NCBI RefSeq assembly: GCF_040954645.1
Contig: NC_092803.1
Span: 124,577,961-124,641,960, forward strand
DNA from: Diabrotica undecimpunctata
Lineage: Eukaryota > Arthropoda > Insecta > Coleoptera > Chrysomelidae
Length of the DNA: 64,000 nt
Reading direction: 5' to 3'
Position numbers and translations under genes: made by a program. The notes beneath the pieces are model-generated. The model ran no database searches. It was not told the DNA's origin and saw nothing but the letters and a program-made list of their open reading frames with translations. This document shows positions 56,320-64,000 of this stretch, in pieces. How positions within the stretch are numbered: position 1 is the first letter of the stretch; every line of letters starts with the position of its first letter.

Positions 56320-56358
56320 GACGTTTCGACTTCCACTTCAGAAATCGTTCTCAAAAAG
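56320..56358 (-). other. PLE-terminal-like motif (hairpin plus GAAACGTC)
   Basis: The minus strand reads TTGAGAA, a 7-bp hairpin (CGATTTC/GAAGTCG) and then AAACGTCAAA. The arrangement is like the two PLE-associated motifs but no PLE coding sequence is seen nearby. Confidence 0.35.
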
Positions 56359-56548
56359 ATTATTGCATAACTTTTGCGAAAATGTATAACCAAAGTTATT
56401 TGTTTTAGGTTATGACATTTTCAAAATGGCCTACTTCGCCTCGACCTTGTATGTTAATATTAAGTATGTGAAGTATGTCAATTTTAAAATGACATAAAAC
56501 AAATAACTTTTGTCAGACATTTTCGCAGAATTTTTATAATAATCTTTT
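56355..56548. repeat. imperfect inverted repeat, arms about 75-80 bp
   Basis: TGCGAAAATGT, AAAGTTATTTGTTTTA and a following TATGACATTTT-like segment occur on the left, and reverse-complemented on the right, with AAAAGATTATT at the outer ends. It begins directly at the PLE-like motif and ends where piggyBac-7 coding sequence starts. Confidence 0.8.
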
Positions 56549-58013
56549 AGATCTAATAGAGGACGAACAGAAGACAAATATATATGTTAGTGACGACGAC
56601 AGCTGCTCAGATGACTATAATGTTGAGCAGTATGCATCTGATGATGTTCTAGAACAATAATATACCATGTCTGAACAAAAATCGGAACAAGACTGTGATG
56701 AAGAGGTTCAAGGGGAAGAAGATGAAGAAAAATAATTTCAAAATACTATCTTAGCAAAGACAAAAAAAATTTGAATGCTTCAAATGTGTGCTAGATGACA
56801 ATATCGTTAAAAAAATTACGCGTTGTACTAACATCTATATTGAGAAGGTAAAAGCAAATTCTCAACGCTACAGAAATGCTAAAATGAACGATGTTAGAGG
56901 GATTTGGGGGCTTATTGGTATACTCTTTTTATCAGGTGTTCTAAAATCTGGAAGACTACTAAATGTTTTGCAAATGTGGGATAATAAGAAAGGTACTGGT
57001 GTTATTGAAAGATACTAGCTATTTACTTGACAATGTCTTTAAATCGTTTCCGATTTCTACTGAGAAGTTTCAGGTTTGACGACTTTAATTCTAGACAACA
57101 AAGGAGATAGCTGGATAAACTTGCTTCTATACGAGACGTTTTTGGATTTTTTATTAAAAATTAAAAAAAAATTTACACCAACTAAAACAGAAAATAAGGA
57201 CAAAACCCGAAGTAATATCGGATGACAACAAAACAAAATTCGGTGTGGATCTGGTTGACCAGTTGTGTGCACAATATGATGTTTCCCGAAAATCTCGTCG
57301 TTGGCCACTCAACGTGTTCTTTGATTTATTAAATATATCAGAAATTAATGAATTTTCCCTGTATACGGCTAATAATGTCACTGCTTTACTTCCAAGAAGC
57401 ACTTTTCTTCAGGACATTTCGTTTGAGTTAATAAAACCACGATTAGACAGGCGATTAGACAACAGTCACACATCAACAGAAATAAAAGAAAAAATTAAAA
57501 ATTTTTTTTAAATAAATAAGGAAACTCCTAAAGAAGTTCTGACTTTGTCTTCGGCCCTTGAGCGTTGTCATATTTGTGAACGAGCAAGGAATAAGAGCCC
57601 AAGTAAATGGTGCAGTAGCTGTGATCAGTGGACTTGCCCAGGAAATTTAAAGGAAATATGTGTACATTGTGCTGAGATAAAACAGAACATGCAGTCTGAA
57701 TCAGATTAAGATATTATGTTATGGATATTATAGAATCTAGTTTCGTTTCTAACGTTTGGTTATAGTTAACTTTGATTTATAGTATTTGTTTTTTAATTTT
57801 CATTGTTTTTTTTATTTTTTTTTAATTAACGTACATTATACTTATAAAATAAAGCCAAATATAGATTACAGTGGTATTATTAAAACCTCATTAAAACATT
57901 AAAACTATTTTCAAATAATATTGCTTTTCCAGAGCTCCAGTACATATGGTTACTAATGTAATCCACGCGTGTAGTCAAATAAGAAAATAGAGCGTGTGCA
58001 CTGGAGGGTTCAA
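56549..58013 (+). pseudogene. piggyBac-7 transposase remnant with C-terminal zinc finger and right end
   Basis: Acidic N-terminus (LIEDEQKTNIYVSDDDSCSD), then 56788-57018 (NAKMNDVRGIWGLIGILFLS and KSGRLLNVLQMWD). The catalytic middle is deleted, and 57245-57511 resumes with VDLVDQLCAQYDVSRKSRRW (the GVD..D region with the third catalytic Asp) and PLNVFFDLLNISEINEF. The cysteine domain follows near 57560-57700: RCHICERARNKSPSKWCSSC and DQWTCPGNLKEICVHC. A right terminus GCACTGGAGGGTTCAA (to 58013) resembles GTCCACTGGAGGGTTAA of piggyBac-5, with TTAA altered to TTCAA. Confidence 0.85.
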
Positions 58014-59077
58014 TAAAGTTATAGGTATAGATGTAAACTCTCTATAAATTATGTATAAAGGTAAATATAAAAACTGGCAAATTCAGCAACTTTAAATGTA
58101 AAATTATATTCTCTAAAATTAAAGATCGGACACTAGTGATGTATAATAGTAATGTCATATTATTACTTAGTGTTTGGGTTGCCAGGGATGATATATTGGA
58201 CAAATCGATCAGTTGTTGAAACAGCGGATTACACAACACAAAAGTGACCGCAACAGAAGAAATAACACATGCACTGTTGCCGAACACTTTATAAAAACAG
58301 ACCACCAGTTTAATCATTTAACGAGAATATATTTCAATCAATAACCAATTACAAAAAATAGATTGTTTCTGGAGATGTGTCATATTAACAGAACTAAGAA
58401 TACTATTAATAATAGAACTAACTTTTATTACAGACTTGTTTTATTAAAAAAAGAAGAATTATAAGAAATAGTAGAAATGTATACTAAACCCATAAAATTT
58501 TGAATACCTAGTAAATATTTAAAAAATATATTTCAATTGTTATAATTTAACATATTATAGTAAATATTTGTATTAATCGCGCTGTTTATTTTATTATATA
58601 TATTTCCACAATAAATATCTCCATGGGAAGCTCATGAAAATCTGAAATTAAATTTGACTATTTAGCACTTATAATTTGAAAACTAACCTTAAAATTTGTA
58701 TCAATTTTCAAAACATAACTCAAATAGTTATTGTGTACAAAACAGAAATAATAATAATAAATAATTTTTAAGTTTAAACTTGTTGGTACTTACACGCAAG
58801 TTATATTCTTGTACATAATTACCTAACATAACTGAATGAGTTGTTGAAAAATTACTAATATTTGCTTTGTTTGTCATAGTATCATGTATTTGCTTTGCTA
58901 AATCCTCTGTGCATAGGGAAGTATACTTACATTGTAAGACAATAAAACTGCAGTTTATATTGATTCCATCCTATGAAAACGTCAACAACAATTAATTATG
59001 CCCGGAAACCTTTTCTGATTGATTGGTTACTGCTTAATTTTGTGGAATTTATTTCCTTAAAATATTTTAAGTACAAT
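58014..59077. other. no gene seen
   Basis: AT-rich; no recognised feature. A 91-codon minus-strand frame at 58042-58317 has no family resemblance. Confidence 0.45.
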
Positions 59078-59368
59078 AAATAATTTTACATAACCGACAT
59101 CATGGAAAAAATAGCGACATTGAGATGGCAAGGGGTAGCAGATATAGCAAGACAAGACACAAACAGATGGTCTCATAAAGTGACATTCTGGAGACCTCGA
59201 GAAACAAAAAGAAGCGTGGGAAGACCCAAAAAGAGATGAAAGACGATATAATAGCTGTAGCTGGAAAGCAGTGGATGAGAATTGCAAAAGATAGAAAGGC
59301 GTGGAAGCAATTGGAGGAGGCCTATGTCCAACAATGGATAAATGAAGGCTGAAGAAGAAATAATTTTA
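59078..59368 (+). mobile_element. LINE 3' tail (family B-like) with 11-bp TSD
   Basis: AAATAATTTTA at 59078-59088 and 59358-59368 encloses 269 bases. Frames shift but read LRWQGVADIARQDTNRWSHK, VTFWRPRETKRSVGRPKKR, AGKQWMRIAKDRKAWKQLEE and AYVQQWINEG, then GAAGAAG. Related to but distinct from the copy at 5394-6551. Confidence 0.9.
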
Positions 59369-59789
59369 TTCTAAAGTGAAATTCTATTTTATTTACGTTT
59401 GTTTATATTAATATTGGCTAAGAGCCCGTGTGCTTGGTTGTAGCCAATTTCCAGCCACCTATAGTCTGTCAAAAAGTAACTAACTTCACAAAAAATAATT
59501 ACTAAATTCACTAGACAGTTCGAACTGAGAATAGCGAACTGACTATAATATATATTCTAATATATTAAACACTTTATACTAACGTCAAAAATAACATAAG
59601 GTTATATATAATTTTAATGTCTAAGCAAAAAAAATTAATGTATTTCAAACATGGTATTGGTAATTATTTTGGTGTAATTTTTACAGTCCTGTAATCTGCT
59701 GGTTTGCATTTGAACGATTCCACTCTGTGAGTTTTGTTTGTAAGTATGTTCTATGTATGAATTGTTTTTAATAATAATTTTAGTGCACT
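59369..59789. other. no gene seen
   Basis: AT-rich; no recognised feature. Confidence 0.5.
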
Positions 59790-60480
59790 TCTGGTCAACC
59801 TAATAAATATTAGCAAAATATTCATTATCATTTTTGTATGGATCCTAGCCTCCCCAAGAATTTTTTTCCAGTCGTCCCTATCCATCGCCTTCCTCCGCCA
59901 AGCACGTATTTCCATATTTCTCATATCTTGATCTATGTTATTTAGAAATCTTGTTCTGGGTCTTCCTCTTCTTCTTTGACCAATAGGTCTATCAAGGAGC
60001 GTTTTTCTAGCTGGGTCGGTTTGCTCCATCCGCATTACATGGCCTAACCACCTCAGACGTCCTATCTTAATGTGTTTTACGATATCTGGTTCCTGGTATA
60101 TTCTATAGAGTTCGAAGTTGTATCGTCCTCTGCAGACACCATTTTCATTTACCGCTCCATAGATTCACCTTAGTATTTTTCTTTTGAAACATTCTAACAT
60201 GTTTTTATTGCTTTTTGTTAAAGTCCACGTTTCTGAACCATATGTTAGGACTGGGCATATTATTGTTTTGTAGTTGAGTTTTACTTTTGTATTTCTTGAT
60301 ATAACTGTAGATTTAAAAAGGAGATTAAGCCCAAAATAGCATCTATTAGCCGTGCAAATTCTGCGGTTTATCTCTGAAGTAGTGTCATTTTCAGTATTGA
60401 CGAACGTTCCCAGGTATACAAATTGGTTAACTGCTTCGATGACGTCGTTTTCTATCTCTCTGTATCTGTAGAGTAGGGAG
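59790..60480 (-). mobile_element. LINE family D, 3' portion
   Basis: On the minus strand: NDVIEAVNQFVYLGTFVNTE (thumb), ISRNTKVKLNYKTIICPVLT, YGSETWTLTKSN, then after one stop YNFELYRIYQEPDIVKHIKI, RLRWLGHVMRMEQTDPARKT, LLDRPIGQRRRGRPRTRF and AMDRDDWKKILGEAR. Better preserved than the plus-strand copy at 26030-26535. It directly follows the 3' end of the RNase H-bearing LINE on the same strand. Confidence 0.87.
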
Positions 60481-60550
60481 GGCGAGTTAAGTTTCACAGC
60501 ACTTAGGCCACAATTGACCCATTGTTCATCCTCCCAGGGAGCTGTCACCC

Positions 60551-61598
60551 TTAGCTCATTGTCCAACCTGCCATTTCTAGGAAGGTGGACAAGTCACCAG
60601 GAGACATCTCTCTTATGTGGGCAGGTGTGGGCCAGGACTCGCCAAACGCGTACTCTCGTATTAACGATAACTCTGGGCATTCACATATCACATGCTCTAC
60701 AGTTTCGTCTTCTCGTTCACACTTCCTACATAGAGGTGTGTCTGCTAGCCCCAGTGTGTGGAGGTGTTTACTTAGTTGACAATGACCAGTTAAAAAACCA
60801 ACTGCCAAACGTAGGTTTTTCCTGGTCATTCCCAAGTACTTCTTTGATGTTGACTCTTCAAGGTTACTTAGTGTTACCCTGGCAAGTTTACATCCTTTCC
60901 CTTCTACCCATCTTTTTACGGTTTGCGTATGGGAGTGACATTTGACAATTTCCGCGATTGTTGTAGTTGACCAACCAAAAAGATCCCCAGATCCTAAGAG
61001 TCTTAGGCCTGTCGCCTTCCTAGATAATTGGTCAGCAATTCGGTTGCCTTTATTCCTATTGTGTCCTTTAACTCACATCAGGATGATGGTATTACCATCC
61101 GAAGCTAGAGTTAGTGACTCGTGACACTCCATTACTAAACCTGATGTGACACGTGGTCTATTCAAGGTTAGTAGCGCTTGTCGGCTATCTGTGCAGATCA
61201 TTATAGTTTTTCCTGCTATACCTTTTTGGGTTATCTTTTTTGCGGCTATGGAGATACCAGTCAGTTCTGTCTGAACTACGCTAGCATTTTTGCCCATACC
61301 CCACTTTATTCTTAGGTTCAGTGATCTGGAGTATATCCCGCATCCTGAGCCTTCTTTCATTTTGGAGCCATCGGTATATATGCAATAGGAATTTGCCACG
61401 TTTGTCTTTATATACTTGTCTTGTTTCAATTTTGTAGGGTTTGTTAAAGACAAACTTTGGCTCAATTGAGTCGCAGCCTGCCTGTAGCAGTGGTAACGCA
61501 TCCAGCTCTCCCCGCCAGAAACGAGTTGTCAATTGTCCCATTCCCACATCAAGGTTTGCACCAGCCGAGCGCAGTCGCATCATTGTCACTAGCTCCAC
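60551..61598 (-). pseudogene. LINE RNase H domain and C-terminal zinc-binding tail
   Basis: RNase H starts near 61390: SYCIYTDGSKMKEGSGCGIY (first Asp), VVQTELTGISIAAKKI (Glu), TIMICTDSRQALLTL (second Asp), and a shifted HNRNKGNRIADQLSR (His and last Asp). After a gap the frame 60835-60551 gives GFLTGHCQLSKHLHTLGLAD, CRKCEREDETVEHVICECPE, ending MAGWTMS. All catalytic residues of RNase H can be read but the frame breaks near 61075 and again before 60835. Confidence 0.88.
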
Positions 61599-61604
61599 CT
61601 CTTT

Positions 61605-61705
<101 letters not shown>

Positions 61706-62185
61706 AGAGGCGTGATTCCATTGATCAACTCCATTGCAGCAGTTGGTGTTGTTTTCATGGCACCTGTTATATTTATGCAAGCCATCCGCTGTATATGGTT
61801 TAATTTGTTAATCGCTGTTGCCTGTAGCACTTTTGGTACCCAAGCAATAGCTCCGTAAGTTAGCATTGGCCTAATGACAGCGGTGTAGACCCAGACGATC
61901 ACCCTGGGCGTGAGGCCCCAGATGCGTCCGATCGTTCGTCGACACTGCTCATAGGCAATATATGCTCTTTTAGCTCTGCCATTTAAGTGTGAGTTCCATG
62001 TTCACTTCCTGTCAAGGGTAATACCAAGGTACTTCATCTCGTCAGAAAAATTTAGACTGTAGTTTAGAATCCTTGGGGGTATTAAGCCCGTGATTCTTCT
62101 TTTCCTGGTAAAGAGGACCATCTCTGTTTTCTTAGGATTTATACGTCGTTTTCTATAACAAGTTTCTATAGCAAAATATTGAGTT

Positions 62186-62719
62186 TGACAATATAGTAAA
62201 ATCGTTTTATTGTTTAAACAAAAAACCTGATTTTCGTCTAACTAGTTTACTTAATAGACGGTCAATAAGATACAAAAAAAAATATATATATATATGTAAA
62301 GTAATGTACCCACAAAAGAAAAGGAAATTATCCAAATATGATAAAACCGAATAATAGGGCAAAATTATATATTTACGTTAAACCACATATTCGTCGCTTG
62401 AAATAGTGTTTTAATAAACTAAATATTTCTCAGTATACAGCGGCTAAAGCTTTTAGGCTTTAATTACTCGATTTTTCACATTTTATCCATACACCGTAGT
62501 CCCAATTAAGCGCATAGCGTAATTTAATAAAAAAACTTCGACTAAACGCTGCCATCGGCATAGCGCTTGTGCTGGCTCAATAAATTTGGTTAGGGTGCAT
62601 TGCCACACGCCGATTTCCAAACAAAATTTGTAACGAGCAATAACAATAGTTTCAATCAGAGGCGTTACTGGTGTAGTGCAGAAATTATTAATAAGTTCTA
62701 ACGTTTTTTTTATTGATCA
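62186..62719. other. no gene seen
   Basis: No coding family recognised. A slightly GC-richer piece at 62500-62620 (GCGCATAGCG, CGGCATAGCGCTTGTGC) has local short inverted repeats. Confidence 0.4.
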
Positions 62720-63745
62720 ATTCTACTAAAATACATGCAGGCATGTAAGTTTTACCTGTACCACAAACATGGAAAGAAGGATGAATAACATCGGTACACA
62801 AGAAAGGTAGTAGAAGGTAGAAAGAACGGTACATGAGCTGTAGTTCTAAAATTAAATTAGAAAATAAAATATCAGAAGGCTTCGACGTCTCTAAATTATT
62901 GAGACAGGGATACTGAGTATCTTCAGTTGTAGTCAATATATACATTATACATTAATGAAGCCGTGATACAGTGGAAAGAGAAATATAAGACGATGGGACT
63001 GCCAATAGGTGATATAATACCCCACTACACATTAAATTACACAGATAATTAAATTGTTATTGCACACGATAGGAAAGATTTAGAATATGTCAAGAAAAAT
63101 TATGGAAGAATATAAAAGCAGAGTCTGGAGGTCAACAGGTAAAACCATAGTACCTATGAAATGAGTAATATTACGAAAAAACTTGACCTGGACTAGAAAA
63201 AAATTTAAAGTTACAAGGAGCACATATATTTATTTTAGACATTAAGCTATCTAGGACATGCGAAATATAAAACAGCGAATAGTAGAAAGAAGACAAGTGA
63301 TAGAGACCCTGAATTCAGTTTTACGACAAAAAATATAATATAAATATAAAAAATATTATAATTAGAGATGCAAAGAGACGAATCTACAATACAATAGGTA
63401 TTAACATATGGACCAAAATTATGGCAATTTACCAAAAAAAAAAATAAATAAAGTACTGAAATATTCTTTGAAGGAGAGCCGCAAGAAGATCTCGGTTCGA
63501 ATACAAAAGAAATGACGATATTAGAAGAGATACAAAAATAGCAACTTGTATGATAAGTACTCGTCTGACGAATGGAAGAAAAATTCGCCAAAAAGTATTA
63601 GACTGAATGAATCCCCATAGGAAAAGGGGAACGAGGAAGACCGGCAACAACATGGATGAAGGACATCTCCAAAGGCAATGTCTTAAAGGATTAGAAACTG
63701 AAAGACATGGTACGCAGTGGAAAACCTTTTAATATACGTATATTT
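62720..63745 (+). mobile_element. RTE-type LINE, decayed 3' half
   Basis: Plus strand with many shifts: NKISEGFDVSKLLRQG, NIYI-INEAVIQWKEKYKTM, GLPIGDIILHYTLNYTDN (active-site region), IVIAHDRKDLEYV, later LTYGPKLWQFTKKKNK, TRLTNGRKIRQKVLD, PIGKGERGRPATTWMKDISK and KGLETERHGTQW. Same general architecture as the RTE copy at 53.5-55.6 kb but a different family and much older. Confidence 0.75.
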
Positions 63746-64000
63746 AAGTTCTGGTGATAAAAATTTTACATTATTGTCGTCCAGTAAACATATCTATTAA
63801 TGTTAATTTTTTTAATATAAATCTATTCGGTTTGTTTCTGAAAAAATCGGTTAGAACTACACTGTCTTGCTTTATTCGTTTATGATAGAATCTTTTTGTT
63901 GTGATCTTAAGCTTTAAAAGAGATCCAGTTGACTTCTAATGGTGATATATAGAAGTAGTTTTATGATTTATTACAAAAATGTGTCACATTATTACAATGT

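Overview
This 64 kb window is AT-rich eukaryotic DNA from an arthropod, most likely an insect and possibly a beetle. That rests on the mix of piggyBac, RTE/Jockey/I-type LINEs, Penelope-like elements (PLEs), Ty3/gypsy, Helitron, pogo and hAT remnants, on a spliceosomal intron in a piggyBac leader, and on long (TA)n arrays. The species assignment is inference. I see no host protein-coding gene, rRNA, tRNA or CRISPR array. Almost everything recognisable is a transposable element, usually broken, often nested, and in many cases bounded by readable target-site duplications (TSDs).

Layout. 0-5 kb: a PLE remnant with a hammerhead-like motif and (TA)n beside it, then a decayed Jockey LINE carrying two smaller LINE tails, each with its own TSD. 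5.4-6.6 kb: an RTE-type LINE fragment with an 11-bp TSD. 7.6-9.1 kb: the 5' end of a piggyBac, broken by (TA)n and a second PLE. 9.7-11.7 kb: a LINE tail and a mariner-like transposase. 12.5-13.9 kb: a Helitron helicase remnant. 15.9-16.4 kb: the C-terminus of a pogo-type transposase. 16.7-23.2 kb (minus strand): a structurally complete Ty3/gypsy element with about 99.5% identical LTRs and a 4-bp TSD. 25-35 kb: three piggyBac remnants plus a fourth inserted inside one of them at TTAA, a Tc1-like fragment, LINE tails, a 396-bp tandem duplication and a 952-bp hAT with TSD. 37-38.5 kb: local repeats. 39-44 kb: a piggyBac pseudogene split by a complete-length but decayed pogo/Tigger-type element. 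45-48.3 kb: a second Jockey LINE (minus) split by about 1.6 kb. 50-53 kb: a palindromic MITE and a hAT transposase fragment containing a LINE tail. 53.5-55.6 kb: an RTE LINE with a (TA)n tail and a 13-bp TSD. 56.5-58 kb: an eighth piggyBac remnant. 59-63.7 kb: four LINE fragments, one an RNase H-bearing LINE whose reading frame is split by (TA)n.

The most unusual item is the gypsy element. Its gag begins with a SAP-like domain and a repetitive coiled coil. Its pol continues past the integrase into a macro domain of the TARG1/OARD1 type and then a CCCH zinc finger. The near-identical LTRs indicate recent insertion, but one stop in gag and three in pol mean this copy is not functional. The elements do not form a cooperating gene set; they are successive insertion layers whose relative order can be read from the nesting.
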